Shown here: positions 17,682 to 28,693 of the stretch, one piece after another | Layout: every line of letters begins with the position of its first letter | How positions within the stretch are numbered: position 1 is the stretch's first letter | Source: Devosia chinhatensis | Lineage (GTDB): Bacteria; Pseudomonadota; Alphaproteobacteria; Rhizobiales; Devosiaceae | Reading direction: 5' to 3' | NCBI RefSeq assembly: GCF_000969445.1 | Contig: NZ_JZEY01000054.1 | Span: 1,426,001 to 1,490,000, forward strand | DNA length: 64,000 bases | Notes under the pieces: generated by a model | Told to the model about the DNA's origin: nothing | What the model saw: only the letters and a program-made list of their open reading frames with translations | Databases searched by the model: none | Translations under genes and position numbers: made by a program

Positions 17682-19406
17682 CTACGCGGCCGTTTTCCGG
17701 GTCGCGGTCCGCGACGACAAAACTCGTGCGTTACCTTTCTCGCCTACGGCCGGGAACCTGAAGGCACTCAGCAGGTCGTCAAGCCTCTTGGCCTGTGTCT
17801 CGGTGTCAGCGATCGACGCGTTGGTTTGCTCGACCAGGGTCGCGTTGCGCTGGGTCATGCCGTCGAGTTCTGCCATGAGCGCCGACAGCTCCTCCACCGA
17901 GGCGCGCTGGCGCGCGTTTTCCTTGGCAATTTCATCCGCAAGCCCCCGGTTTCGACCAATGTCGGCGGCCATGGATTGGAGCCTGTTCGCCGCGTCGGCC
18001 ACTAGCTGGTTGCCGCCCCTTACCGTTTCGGCCGACTTGTCGATGAGCTGCTTGATGTCACCCGAGGCTGTGGCCGCGGACTGGGCGAGGCGACGCACCT
18101 CGATGGCGACGACAGCAAAACCTTTGCCCGCCTCACCGGCGCGGGCTGCCTCGACGGATGCGTTGAGGGCCAGAAGGTTGGTCTGGAACGCGATATCGTC
18201 GATGAGGCCGACTATCGCCGAGATCTTGCGGCTGTCATCCGAAATCGCCGTCATTGCAACGCTTGCCGCTTCCATTACGGTCTGGGTTTTGCTTACGCTC
18301 TCGTCGAGGGACTTTGCATTGTCGAGCGCCGATAGTGCACGAGCTTCGGTTTCTTCGGCACCACCCTTGAGGCTGATCATCGACCCACCTGCCTCGGCGA
18401 TCGCTTCAGCTTGGCGAAGGGTGCGATCGGAAAGATTACCCGACCCCGCCAGGATGTCACTGGTATGCGAACGCATGATGTTCGAGGCTGCCTGTAGGTT
18501 CGTCATAGTGCCCGCCAGCTTGCCGACGGACTCATTGAAGGCGTGTCGAACGGTCTCAAGCTCCTGCGGGAATGGGCCGGCGATCGAGACGCTGAGGTCG
18601 CCGTCGGCGAGGCAGTTGAGGCATCGATCGATTTCTTCCACGGCCGCTTTACGGAGCGTGATGTCGGTAGCGTATTTGATGACCTTGTAGGGCAAACCCT
18701 CGGCATTCATCATGGGATTATAAGTGGCTTGAATCCAGACGTTGCGACCGCCTTTTCCCACACGACGATACTCGGCAGCCTGGAACTGGCCGCTCCCGAG
18801 TTTGCGCCAGAATTCGGCGTAGGCCTCACTTTTTGCCTCTGCAGGATCAACGAACATGCTGTGGTGCCGGCCGACGATCTCGTTCTGCTCGTATCCCATT
18901 GCGGCGCAGAAATTGTCGTTGGCCGTGAGGACGGTTCCATCGAGAGCAAACTCGATGATGGCCTGGGAGCGGGACGCTGCCTCCATCTGCCGCTGGAACT
19001 CGCGCGCCGCGACATGCTTGGCCGTGATGTCGCTCGCCAGCTTGACGACGCGGATCACCACGCCGGCTTCGTCGACGATCGGATTGTAGGAGGCCTCGAT
19101 CCAAATTTCCTTGCCGCGCTTGCCGAAGCGACGGAAGGTCATCGACTTGAATTCGCCGTGTGCCAGTGCGTCCCAGAAAGCCCGGTATTCCGGACCGCGC
19201 TGTTCGTCTGGGTCTACGAACATGCGGTGATGCTTATTGACGATTTCGTCGAGGCTATAGCCCATGAGTCTGAGGAAGTTGTCGTTGGCGTCCAAGATTT
19301 CGCCTGCCGGCGTAAATTCTATGATGGCGTGAGATCGGCGCAGGGCAGACATTATTCTGCTATCGCCTCTCGACTGTTCCACTTGCCTTTTCCATAGAAC
19401 GCGCAT
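17682..19406 (-). CDS. Soluble PAS-PAS methyl-accepting chemotaxis protein (Aer-like)
   Basis: A 574-residue receptor without membrane segments. Two PAS domains (about residues 25-135 and 148-257) each contain the repeated pattern IIEF...DANDNF...MGY and end in a PAC motif ([19 protein letters not shown]). A signalling domain follows, with tip [18 protein letters not shown]. Two-PAS receptors of this type are usually energy or redox sensors that bind haem or FAD; the cofactor is not evident. I chose the ATG at 19406, which has GAGGG 8 bases upstream; an in-frame TTG lies five codons earlier. It is the first gene of the receptor-cheW-receptor operon. Confidence 0.92.
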   Translation of the reverse strand: MRVLWKRQVEQSRGDSRIMSALRRSHAIIEFTPAGEILDANDNFLRLMGYSLDEIVNKHHRMFVDPDEQRGPEYRAFWDALAHGEFKSMTFRRFGKRGKEIWIEASYNPIVDEAGVVIRVVKLASDITAKHVAAREFQRQMEAASRSQAIIEFALDGTVLTANDNFCAAMGYEQNEIVGRHHSMFVDPAEAKSEAYAEFWRKLGSGQFQAAEYRRVGKGGRNVWIQATYNPMMNAEGLPYKVIKYATDITLRKAAVEEIDRCLNCLADGDLSVSIAGPFPQELETVRHAFNESVGKLAGTMTNLQAASNIMRSHTSDILAGSGNLSDRTLRQAEAIAEAGGSMISLKGGAEETEARALSALDNAKSLDESVSKTQTVMEAASVAMTAISDDSRKISAIVGLIDDIAFQTNLLALNASVEAARAGEAGKGFAVVAIEVRRLAQSAATASGDIKQLIDKSAETVRGGNQLVADAANRLQSMAADIGRNRGLADEIAKENARQRASVEELSALMAELDGMTQRNATLVEQTNASIADTETQAKRLDDLLSAFRFPAVGEKGNARVLSSRTATRKTAA

Positions 19407-19421
19407 GCCCGAAACCCTCAA

Positions 19422-20028
19422 AGACCAGCTTCAACCTACGCCCCAAACGTAAATCCTTCTTTGACGGAATTTATTAGCAAAGGCCGCATTTGCTCGTGAT
19501 AATTTGTGCAGAATTAGGGGTTCAGAACCCAAAATCGATAATTACCTTCCGAAAGAGCATTTTATCGGTTGATCGTCGCACGGCTGCGGCTGTTATGACG
19601 GAAATCAGCCTTGTTAGGTGAGTGTTCAACTTCCGGCCTATGCAATCCGTCGCTTTCGAATTGATTGCCGTCAGCGCAGTCTCCATCCGCACTTTTGGCG
19701 GGTAAATTCGCGTCATTTTGTCGGCGGTTGGAGGCGTCGAAGGAATGGTTTTCGATGAGGCCAAGACCGGCGCCACGGGTTTGCAAATGGCGTCAAGGTG
19801 GCGGTCATTGGAGCCGGCATCGTGATGCCCGCTGGAACACGCACCGCAAGATATGAACTGATCGCATCAGCCCTTGTCGTGACCGCTCTGCTGCATATCG
19901 CTGCGATGGCTCTTTAGACGCGCTGTAAGCGTAAGCAGTTGTCTTGAACCAGCCAACATACGTCGGGTGGACTCAGCATGCAGCGCCTCAACCTGCAAGT
20001 TCCCTTGCTGGTTTGAGGTTGCGTGCTG
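19422..20028. other. Intergenic stretch without recognisable genes
   Basis: About 600 bases upstream of the chemotaxis operon. Only short overlapping frames of no recognisable family occur. It must hold the promoter of the minus-strand chemotaxis operon, near 19420-19500, where the sequence is AT-richer. The remainder looks like degraded sequence continuous with the relics to the right. Confidence 0.45.
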
Positions 20029-20283
20029 TCACTCAGGCTCAGGCACTTTGCCCTGTTGGAAGAAAACGACCGGCTCCCCAAAGACGCTCTTGACCGCGTC
20101 GTCGGAGCCTCACCAGGCGAGTACGCCGACGAAGCTGCGCGAAGACGATAAGAGCCTCGCCATATGCTTCGCTGCGGCTTCGGTCTGCGCCACGCTCGAC
20201 TCAAACGCTCGCTGCAGCTTGCCCTCCTCATCGCGAACAAAGGCGACGTAGAAGATCGCCTTCGTTGATGCGTGTTTTACCAT
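20029..20283 (-). pseudogene. Small conserved-looking gene broken by an in-frame TGA
   Basis: From an ATG at 20283 the minus strand reads MVKHASTKAIFYVAFVRDEE, continues for 57 codons to a TGA at 20110-20112, and then stays open in the same frame (GSDDAVKSVFGEPVVFFQQG) to a final TGA at 20029. The composition looks like real protein on both sides of the stop. It loosely resembles small rhizobial proteins of unknown function that I remember beginning with FVAFVRD-like strands, but I cannot name the family. A sense substitution or readthrough is possible but a simple nonsense mutation is more likely. Confidence 0.55.
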
Positions 20284-20289
20284 TTCAAG

Positions 20290-20930
20290 TCGGGTGTTCC
20301 GCTCGATGGCATATGGCGAGCCCTATGGAAGGTTGCGGCCGTCAAGGGCTACTGCGTCCCTGACGCAGATCCATCCATTGGCGTGCGCAACAGCGCCGCG
20401 ACGGATGGGGTTCTTTGAGCTCTCAACCGTCATAGCTGCTGCCTGGGACACACAACTCAACCCCGGCGACATTCGTCTGCTGACAGCTTCTCAGCTCGCA
20501 ACAGCCGGCCATGGAGAACTCTTCTTCACCGAGCGTAGCAAGACCCAAGCCGGTCGGAGGAGCTCTAAGCAGGCGGTCAGCCTTGTGCTCCAGGCATTAC
20601 CCAGCTTGGTGTGCAGCTCCAAGGCGACGCCCCAGTTTTTCGGAACCGTCAGGCCAGCCTTACAGCAATGATACGTTAGGTGATGATTTTCGAGATGTTC
20701 GCTGCGCTGAATCTGGAAAAGAAGAACGTCGAACGCTTGGCCACGACTTCCGGCGCTCAGGAGCTGTCGAGGCCATTGTCGGCGGCGGAACGGCCGAGTC
20801 TCCGTCACACGCTTTGGGGAACACGCTGAGCTCATCAAACACGCTGTTCGCAACGTACGTTGCCGTCAGTGCAGAGACGATTCGTTTCGTCACAAGGGCC
20901 CGCAGGCGCGGCACGGCCAAACTTCGGTAA
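20290..20930 (+). pseudogene. Tyrosine recombinase (phage/island integrase) remnant, frameshifted
   Basis: Two frames together read like the catalytic half of a tyrosine recombinase. The first, around 20410-20560, gives FELSTVIAAAWDTQLNPGDI then ASQLATAGHGELFFTERSKT. The second, around 20630-20930, gives PVFRNRQA.., YSNDTLGDDFRDVR, then FRRSGAVEAIVGGGTAESPS with HALGNTLSSSNTLFATYV. The latter is the R-x-x-R/H...Tyr region of the family, with the nucleophile probably the Y in LFATY. At least one frameshift and stops separate the parts, and no N-terminal half is intact. It ends 108 bases from the 3' end of tRNA-Asp, the classic place for an integrase next to its attachment site. Confidence 0.75.
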
Positions 20931-21037
20931 GGAACGGACCGCAATCAAAAGTGGGAACACGTCAGCCGTGAAAGTGGGGACACCCTACAGTCGCGAAAGG
21001 CGCACCCGAAGAACTTCAACGATTTGAAGGGAAAGGG

Positions 21038-21114
<77 letters not shown>

Positions 21115-21397
21115 AGCGCTTGCGAACAAGTCATCCGCGCAACGTGTGGTCCGTTTACCGACCCCCCATCGTGAAGTCAAGCGACCTTCACTCGAACGCA
21201 TGACATTTTCGCAAAAGGAGGACCTGCCTGTGGAAAACTTCAATGCTCAGAGGCGCTAACGGATATTTTTTGAAGCGACGGATCAAAAGCGCGCATTCCG
21301 CACGTGCCGGGCACGAACAGAGACGTCTTTCAACTTCGAGAGGTCAGCAGGAGGCGCTTGATGCGCCGGAGGCTTCGCTTGACAGGAAGCCTGAAAA

Positions 21398-21473
<76 letters not shown>

Positions 21474-21542
21474 GCGCCATTTGGAACGGAATGGGCCCTG
21501 ATTAGGGTGCCAGCCCCTGCCCGTCAACTGGCATATTGAAGC

Positions 21543-21574
21543 AAAACGGCTCCAGCGCATCCTGCGCGGAGCCG
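21543..21574 (-). terminator. Rho-independent terminator of hupB
   Basis: A 12-bp stem with one bulged base (21547-21559 against 21563-21574) lies 26 bases after the hupB stop. Read on the minus strand it is followed by TTTTGC. Confidence 0.75.
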
Positions 21575-21599
21575 ATCGCCATAGGCACGGAAGACGATC

Positions 21600-21872
21600 T
21601 TAGTTGATCGCGTCCTTGAGACCCTTGCCGGGCTTGAACTTAGCCTGGTTCGAAGCCGGGATCTGAATCTCGGCGCCGGTGGCCGGATTGCGGCCAGTCG
21701 ATGCCTTGCGCTGGGAGACGGCAAAGGTGCCGAAACCGACCAGACGAACCTCGTCGCCGCCCTTGAGGGCTGCGGTGATGGCTTCGAACACTGCGTCAAC
21801 CGCTTCGGCGGCCTGTGCCTTGGTGATCGTAGCCTTGTCGGCAACGACGCCAACCAGATCGTTTTTGTTCAT
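21600..21872 (-). CDS. hupB: DNA-binding protein HU
   Basis: A 90-residue nucleoid protein that bends DNA as a dimer. The N-terminal dimerisation helices begin MNKNDLVGVVADKATITKAQ, and the signature VGFGTFAVSQRKASTGRNPA around residues 45-64 leads into the DNA-wrapping arm, with the intercalating NPATG sequence. Length and composition are standard. It is transcribed as its own unit with a terminator before tRNA-Val. In related genomes, as I recall, lon lies upstream; here a DUF1643 gene and folD take that place. Confidence 0.97.
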   Translation of the reverse strand: MNKNDLVGVVADKATITKAQAAEAVDAVFEAITAALKGGDEVRLVGFGTFAVSQRKASTGRNPATGAEIQIPASNQAKFKPGKGLKDAIN

Positions 21873-22221
21873 AGCGTTTCCTCACAGTGAATGCCCGCCG
21901 TCTCTGGCGAACGAAAGCGTCGACAACCTTTTGCGATTCTGCGCGAAACGCAAGGATTTCTGGGGTTTTCAGACGGCCCGACGGTGCAAAGTTGTTAATG
22001 GACCGGAAAAATGGCACTCGCAAGCCCATTGCCGCTAAAAACCCCCGGTTTCCCGGGGATTGTGAACAGGATGGACGCCAGGCGCGTCGTGAGCGCGGCA
22101 CGACGGGAAGCGTCTCGGACGCCTGCTGAGCACCGGGTCATTGCAAGAGCGAACGAGACCAAGGGGACCGTGAAATTGTGCTCGGCAGAAGCGCATGTGG
22201 CGCATGAGTTCTGGGAGATAT
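21873..22221. other. Intergenic region upstream of hupB
   Basis: About 350 bases between hupB and the DUF1643 gene. It should hold the hupB promoter (minus strand), but no strong -35/-10 match was identified. No RNA gene or repeat was seen. Confidence 0.45.
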
Positions 22222-22770
22222 TCAGCCTGGAAACGGAACGAGGTCTGTATCGGCCCGCAGATAGAGCGGGTGCTTGGGAGAACCGTCGGCATTGGTGCCG
22301 AAGCACCATAGGGAATGTCCATCGGCACGCAGCGCCGAGACGATCTCCCTGCCTGCCGAAGACAGCGCCTTGTTGAGCTTGCCGTGACAGAGCACCACCC
22401 GCTCTGCTCCAGCGGCAGCCTGACGAATGGCCGGCAGATTCGCGGGGGATACGGCCGCTACACCTGGCGCAACCAGCATTTTTGGATTGGTAGCGCGGTA
22501 GTCGCCCACATTGCATTTGATCATGGCTGAAAAGCCTTCGCGCCGGGCAAAGGTCCATTCCCGCGCGCAGGTCGGGTCATCGACATTCGCATCAGCCGTT
22601 GAGGGATTCATGCCAATGAACAGGATGTATTTGTCCGGAAAGCGTTCTCCCAGCCAGCGACGCATGACCTGGCGATAGCGACCATCTGCGCTCATCACCG
22701 CATCTCCGCGCACGCCGTCGCCCAGCCGCAGCCGGACCTTGCCCCCGGGATCGTGCAGATCGGCACTCAT
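22222..22770 (-). CDS. DUF1643 domain protein
   Basis: A 182-residue cytoplasmic protein of the DUF1643 family, recognised by [20 protein letters not shown] near residue 52, followed by [24 protein letters not shown] and the C-terminal [10 protein letters not shown]. The family's function is unknown; it has been noted near nucleotide-metabolism and mobile genes. The start codon overlaps the folD stop (ATGA), so it is translated from the same message as folD. Confidence 0.85.
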   Translation of the reverse strand: MSADLHDPGGKVRLRLGDGVRGDAVMSADGRYRQVMRRWLGERFPDKYILFIGMNPSTADANVDDPTCAREWTFARREGFSAMIKCNVGDYRATNPKMLVAPGVAAVSPANLPAIRQAAAGAERVVLCHGKLNKALSSAGREIVSALRADGHSLWCFGTNADGSPKHPLYLRADTDLVPFPG

Positions 22771-23669
22771 GCCGTCAGGTCGCTCGGGGGCAAGAGATCG
22801 TTGATGAGCGAAGCGGTGGTGATGGTGTTGGCCAGAAGACAGGCAATGGTCATCGGGCCGACGCCGCCGGGCACGGGGGTGATGGCGGCAGCATGCTCAG
22901 CCGCGCCGGCATAGTCCACATCCCCGACCAAGCGGGTCTTGCCGTCGCCCTTTTCAGGCGCCGGGACCCGATTGATACCCACGTCGATGACAACAGCGCC
23001 CGGCTTGATCCAGTCGCCTTTGACCATTTGCGGGCGCCCCACCGCCGCCACGACGATATCCGCCTGGCGCACCACGTCGGCCAGGTTCTGCGTGCGGGAA
23101 TGGGCGATGGTGACCGTACAATTATCGCGGAGAAGCAATTGCATCATAGGCTTGCCCACCAGATTGGAGCGGCCGATAATCACGGCGTTCTTGCCCGCAA
23201 GGCTGCCCAGTTCGTCACGCAGCAGCATCAGGCAACCGAGCGGCGTACAGGATACGGGTCCCGGCAGGCCGATCTGTACCTTTCCCACATTGGCCGGCGT
23301 GAAGCAGTCGACGTCCTTGGCAGGGTCTATCGCCTCGATGACCTTATTGGCATCGATATGCGCCGGCACCGGCATCTGCACCAGAATCCCGTGCACGGCG
23401 GGATCGGCATTGAGTTCTCTCACCAGCGCGAGCAACTCCGCCTCCGGCACATTGGCAGGCAATTCGTGCTTGAACGAATTCATCCCCACTTCGGCAGTCT
23501 GCCTGGCCTTGTTCGTCACATAGACCTGGCTTGCCGGATCCTCCCCTACGATGACCACGGCCAGACCGGGGGTGATGCCGTGTTCCGTCTTCATGCGCTC
23601 GACATGACCTGCAATGGAGCCGCGCAGCTTTTCAGCAAATGCTTTTCCATCGATAATTTTTGCGGTCAT
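22767..23669 (-). CDS. folD: Bifunctional methylene-THF dehydrogenase / methenyl-THF cyclohydrolase
   Basis: FolD interconverts 5,10-methylene-, 5,10-methenyl- and 10-formyl-tetrahydrofolate in the cytoplasm. The 300-residue protein starts [16 protein letters not shown], carries [17 protein letters not shown] with the catalytic lysine, [13 protein letters not shown], the NADP-binding [17 protein letters not shown], and the C-terminal signature [15 protein letters not shown] chose the ATG at 23669 because homologues begin at MxAxIIDGK; the frame remains open 29 codons upstream without family similarity. It is the first gene of a pair with DUF1643 and is divergent from the next gene. Confidence 0.96.
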   Translation of the reverse strand: MTAKIIDGKAFAEKLRGSIAGHVERMKTEHGITPGLAVVIVGEDPASQVYVTNKARQTAEVGMNSFKHELPANVPEAELLALVRELNADPAVHGILVQMPVPAHIDANKVIEAIDPAKDVDCFTPANVGKVQIGLPGPVSCTPLGCLMLLRDELGSLAGKNAVIIGRSNLVGKPMMQLLLRDNCTVTIAHSRTQNLADVVRQADIVVAAVGRPQMVKGDWIKPGAVVIDVGINRVPAPEKGDGKTRLVGDVDYAGAAEHAAAITPVPGGVGPMTIACLLANTITTASLINDLLPPSDLTA

Positions 23670-23743
23670 TTCGGCCTCGATCTGCTTGAATGGAGGCGCG
23701 GGATCCGATCCCGCGTTTTCGGCTTCGACATAAGGGATGTGCG

Positions 23744-24352
23744 ATGATCCGTCCATTGCTTTGGCTGCCGCTGGCGGCGCTTTCGTTCACTTCGGCATCG
23801 GCACAGGAGCCTTCGCTCGAAGAGCAGGCGCGCGCTCTCCATGCGCTGGCCGGCGGCACATATTGCGAGCCCTTCGAAGGCGGCTATGTGCCAGACGACG
23901 ATTATCTGCAATGGACCATCACCTACCAGCCCAGCTGGAGCGAAGATGCAGAAGAAGAAGAGGTGATACTGATACGCCTCTTCTGTGGCGCCGGAGCCTA
24001 TAACATCCAGCACGCCTATTATATCCACCGGGAATATGAAGGCTTGACGCCCCTGGCTTTCGCCACGCCCAGCATCGACGCCGTCTATGACGGCGAAGAC
24101 GGCATTGATGGAGAGCTGGAAAGTGTGACCACGGCCGGCATGTCGACCAGCCTCATCCTGGTAAATTCCGACTACGATCCTGAGACCCAAACGATCACCT
24201 CCTTTTCCAAGTGGCGCGGCATCGGTGACGCCAGCTCGTCCGGCACGTGGGCATTCAAGGAAGGTGAATTCGTCCTCATTCGCTACGATGTCGATGCGAG
24301 CTACGATGGTGAGATCAATCCGGAAACCATCATCGATTACGGCCAGAACTAG
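23744..24352 (+). CDS. Exported DUF1176-like protein
   Basis: A 202-residue protein with a signal peptide ([20 protein letters not shown], cleaved before QEPS). The body has the DUF1176-style C-terminal pattern: a calcium-poor acidic region, [19 protein letters not shown], and [16 protein letters not shown] near the end. It is likely periplasmic, and no activity is known for the family. The ATG at 23744 has AAGGGA 6-7 bases upstream. The next gene begins 9 bases after its stop and is probably co-transcribed. Confidence 0.75.
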   Translation: MIRPLLWLPLAALSFTSASAQEPSLEEQARALHALAGGTYCEPFEGGYVPDDDYLQWTITYQPSWSEDAEEEEVILIRLFCGAGAYNIQHAYYIHREYEGLTPLAFATPSIDAVYDGEDGIDGELESVTTAGMSTSLILVNSDYDPETQTITSFSKWRGIGDASSSGTWAFKEGEFVLIRYDVDASYDGEINPETIIDYGQN

Positions 24353-24361
24353 GAGCGAGTT

Positions 24362-24796
24362 GTGGCGCCGCAGGAAACAACGCCTGTCGATCACGACCTC
24401 GCCGGCCTTCTGGACTCGCTCGCCCTCCTCAAGCGAGATGACAGCTTGGCGCTTATCGCCATTCTGTCCGAGGTGACGGGTGAAAACCCGGTTCGCTGGG
24501 GCAGCATGATCGTCTTTGGCCATTATCACTATCGGTACGAGAGCGGCCATGAAGGTGCGACCTTCGTTGTGGGTTTTGCTCCACGAAAAACCGAGTTCAG
24601 CCTCTATCTGCTCAATTGCAGTGATCCAGCAGGCGATCACCAACGCCAAGCGCTCCTTGCTCGCTTGGGTAGGCATCGCATGGGCAAAGCCTGCATTTAT
24701 ATCAAGCGCATGGCTGACATTGACACGGAAGTCCTGCGTCAACTCGCCCTATTGGGCACGGATGCTGCTCGTCGGGCGGAGGCGAAGAAAGGATAA
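24362..24796 (+). CDS. DUF1801 (YdhG-like) domain protein
   Basis: A 144-residue protein of the DUF1801/YdhG fold. Diagnostic parts are the helix with LSEVTGENPVRWGSMIVFG, then YRYESGHEGATFVVGFAPRK and FSLYLL, and a C-terminal stretch with GKACIYIKRMADID. The role of the family is unclear; its fold is shared with iron-chaperone-like proteins. It starts with GTG, six bases after AGGAG. It is probably co-transcribed with the DUF1176-like gene. Confidence 0.8.
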   Translation: MAPQETTPVDHDLAGLLDSLALLKRDDSLALIAILSEVTGENPVRWGSMIVFGHYHYRYESGHEGATFVVGFAPRKTEFSLYLLNCSDPAGDHQRQALLARLGRHRMGKACIYIKRMADIDTEVLRQLALLGTDAARRAEAKKG

Positions 24797-25102
24797 GGCC
24801 GCCGCGGCATTGCTGCCGGGCGGCCTCAATCGGAGAGCGGTCCACCGCGCTGTTGAGGGCTTGGGGGACAAGCGGTAAACCGCCTCCGCTCATCGGGTGC
24901 ATGGGTCGCTTGCCTTGCCGATGAACTGCTCGGAAGATGGGGGCCAATTGCGGCAAGAAAAGAGCGGGTCACCGAGTTGTGAAGCCGGGACATCGGGCTT
25001 CTGGGCGCCGTTGAGAAGGCGTCATGTGCCTTCTATAATCCGGGTAGATGTTCACGATTCCAGCTAAGCCACCCGATCCGCGGGTTCGCGCCAGAGGACA
25101 AC
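24797..25102. other. Intergenic region with possible terminator hairpin
   Basis: About 300 bases before amn. An 8-bp inverted repeat (24795-24802 with 24818-24825, AGGCCGCC/GGCGGCCT) begins at the stop codon of the DUF1801 gene but has no U-tract, so it is a weak terminator candidate. No other feature is recognisable. Confidence 0.4.
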
Positions 25103-26578
25103 ATGACCACCCTCACTCCGCCGCGTCTTGAAAAGCAGTCTTTTACCGATCCGGCTGAGGCGTGGGCTCATGTGGCCCAGATCTACCATCGCAACTGCGA
25201 TTTCATTCGCTCCCACCTGGAAGGACTGACAGCCGGTAAGGTGCCGGAGGGCCGCGTACGTGCCTTCTATCCCCAGGTGGAAGTGCGATCGACCAGCTAT
25301 TCCAAGCACGAGAGCACCCTGCCCTATGGCTACCTGCACACGCCCGGCATCTATCGGACAACTGTGACGGCGCCCGACCTGTTCAAGGGTTACCTGCAGG
25401 AACAGTTTGCCGTCATCCTGCGCAATCATGGCGGCACTATCGATGTGGGCGAATCGGAAACCCCGATCCCGCTTCATTTTGCGCTGGGACCCCGTGACCA
25501 TGTCGATGGTGCGACGCTCAACGCCATGGATGTGCCCTTGCGCGACCTGTTCGACGCACCGGACCTGGCCAATACCGACGACGAGATCGCCAACGGCACT
25601 TATGTGCCGCCCCGGGGTGGGCCCTACCCGCTCTCGGCGTTTACGGCGCCGCGCGTCGACTATTCCCTGTTTCGGCTGGCCCACTACACCGGCACCGATG
25701 CCGAGCATTTCCAGAACTTCGTGATTTTCACCAACTACCAATTCTACATCGACGAATTCTGCCGCATCGCCAAGGGCTGGATGGCTGAGAAGCACCCGCA
25801 TTACCAGCGCTTCATCGAGCCCGGGAACGTGGCCACGGACAATATGCTGACCGGCGGCAGCGTCACCGGCAATCCTCCGCCCCGCGCCCCGCAAATGCCC
25901 GCTTATCATCTGGTGGGGGATCGCGGCCGCGGCATCACGATGGTCAATATCGGCGTCGGTCCGTCCAATGCGAAGACCATCACCGACCATATCGCGGTGC
26001 TCCGGCCCCATGCCTGGATCATGCTCGGCCATTGTGCCGGGCTGCGAAACAGTCAGGAGCTGGGAGACTATGTTCTGGCTCATGCCTATGTGCGCGAAGA
26101 TCACGTTCTCGATGCCGACCTTCCCCTGTCCGTTCCCATACCTGCTCTCGCGGAAATTCAGGTGGCCCTGGAGCAGGCGGTTGAGGAAGTCACTCACACA
26201 GCAGGCGTGGAAACCAAGAAGATCATGCGCACGGGCACCGTAGCGACCTTTGACAACCGCAACTGGGAGCTCTGGGATCAGACTGAGATCACCCGACAGC
26301 TCAGCCAGTCGCGCGCAGTGGCGCTGGATATGGAATCAGCCACCATCGCTGCCAACGGCTTCCGCTTCCGCGTGCCATACGGTACCCTGCTTTGCGTCTC
26401 CGACAAGCCATTGCATGGCGAACTCAAGCTGCCGGGCATGGCTTCAGACTTCTATCGCACACAGGTCAACCGACATTTGCAGGTCGGCCTGCGTGCCATG
26501 GAAATCCTGCGCGACCAGCCGGCGGAACGCCTTCACTCGCGCAAGCTCCGCAGCTTTGCCGAGACCGCTTTCCAGTAG
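25103..26578 (+). CDS. amn: AMP nucleosidase
   Basis: A 491-residue enzyme that hydrolyses AMP to adenine and ribose 5-phosphate, regulating the adenylate pool. The N-terminal AMP nucleosidase domain (about residues 10-185) is followed by a PNP/UDP-phosphorylase-type domain with MLGHCAGLR near residue 311 and the nucleoside-binding DMESATIAANGF near 412. Length and order match the bacterial family (about 480-500). It stands alone on the plus strand, and the next gene converges on it with 6 bases between stops. Confidence 0.95.
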   Translation: MTTLTPPRLEKQSFTDPAEAWAHVAQIYHRNCDFIRSHLEGLTAGKVPEGRVRAFYPQVEVRSTSYSKHESTLPYGYLHTPGIYRTTVTAPDLFKGYLQEQFAVILRNHGGTIDVGESETPIPLHFALGPRDHVDGATLNAMDVPLRDLFDAPDLANTDDEIANGTYVPPRGGPYPLSAFTAPRVDYSLFRLAHYTGTDAEHFQNFVIFTNYQFYIDEFCRIAKGWMAEKHPHYQRFIEPGNVATDNMLTGGSVTGNPPPRAPQMPAYHLVGDRGRGITMVNIGVGPSNAKTITDHIAVLRPHAWIMLGHCAGLRNSQELGDYVLAHAYVREDHVLDADLPLSVPIPALAEIQVALEQAVEEVTHTAGVETKKIMRTGTVATFDNRNWELWDQTEITRQLSQSRAVALDMESATIAANGFRFRVPYGTLLCVSDKPLHGELKLPGMASDFYRTQVNRHLQVGLRAMEILRDQPAERLHSRKLRSFAETAFQ

Positions 26579-26584
26579 GCAGGC

Positions 26585-27154
26585 CTATCGCATCTGCCTG
26601 ATGACGATGACGGCAAAGGCTGCAAGACCCACTGCCGTTGCGTCCTCAGGTGCAACCACACGATAGAGCGTCACATCTGCGTCGGAATCGACCGAGAGGA
26701 TCTCGTGCCCCATAACGGTCTGGATGTCCGCGTCGCCGCCCTCGAAAGCATGGGCGACCTCGTCGAAGTCATTGCCGGCGATTGCGCAACGAATCATGCC
26801 GCCAGCGGCACTTTCTATGGATACGACCAGGTCATCGCGCTGCAGTGTAGCCGCGTCCATGAGTAAGGCTTCTGCACGCTCGTGGACCGCGTCGATATGC
26901 CGATCATAACCGCTGCCCGTCGTGACATCGGGCAGTCTTTGCATCGCCAGGATCGGCTCTGCAACAGCTTTGAGATTGTCTACATGGTCCTCGTTGGACG
27001 TCGGGAACGCCCATCCTTCGGCCTGAAATGCGCCTATGATGCCTTCGAATGTGGGTTCACCGCTGATGCAGGGCTGCCAGCTCTCCGATGAATGAGCGTG
27101 AGTCGGTGCACTTACCGACAGAAGGGCAATGGCGGCGATGGTAAGTCGGCTCAT
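26585..27154 (-). CDS. Hypothetical exported protein
   Basis: A 189-residue protein that I do not recognise. It starts with a signal peptide (MSRLTIAAIALLSVSAPTHAHS), then a mostly alpha-helical, acidic body with two cysteines (QPCISGE and MIRCAIAG) that could form a disulfide. The last residues are hydrophobic (VGLAAFAVIVI), so a C-terminal membrane segment is possible. The ATG at 27154 has GGAG 8 bases upstream; the frame is open further but without signal-like sequence. It is separated from eno by a terminator. Confidence 0.65.
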   Translation of the reverse strand: MSRLTIAAIALLSVSAPTHAHSSESWQPCISGEPTFEGIIGAFQAEGWAFPTSNEDHVDNLKAVAEPILAMQRLPDVTTGSGYDRHIDAVHERAEALLMDAATLQRDDLVVSIESAAGGMIRCAIAGNDFDEVAHAFEGGDADIQTVMGHEILSVDSDADVTLYRVVAPEDATAVGLAAFAVIVIRQMR

Positions 27155-27270
27155 AGGGCGTCTCCACATGTCTCCAAGATGAGACGATGAATGTGCGGCC
27201 GACCTTGGCGCGTAACCGAAAAAAATCTCGTTCGACGCCTGGCGGCCGAGAGGCGCACGCGATGCCACCG

Positions 27271-27301
27271 AAAAGAAAAAGCCCGGTGTCACCACCGGGC
27301 T
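27271..27301 (-). terminator. Rho-independent terminator of eno
   Basis: A 9-bp stem (27280-27288 against 27293-27301, loop TCAC) lies 23 bases after the eno stop. Read on the minus strand it is followed by TTTTCTTTT. Confidence 0.92.
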
Positions 27302-27323
27302 TTCAGAGCGGAAAACGAACAGA

Positions 27324-28643
<1,320 letters not shown>

Positions 28644-28693
28644 CTAGACGCGCCTCGTGACAGAGGAAAGAGGGCAGAAGCGAAAAAAGCGCA

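Noticed and set aside
20940-21000. Insertion-sequence end (repeated AAGTGGGAACAC / AAAGTGGGGACACC)
   Set aside because: The two short similar strings resemble transposon ends but are not paired as inverted repeats, and no transposase remnant was found between them.
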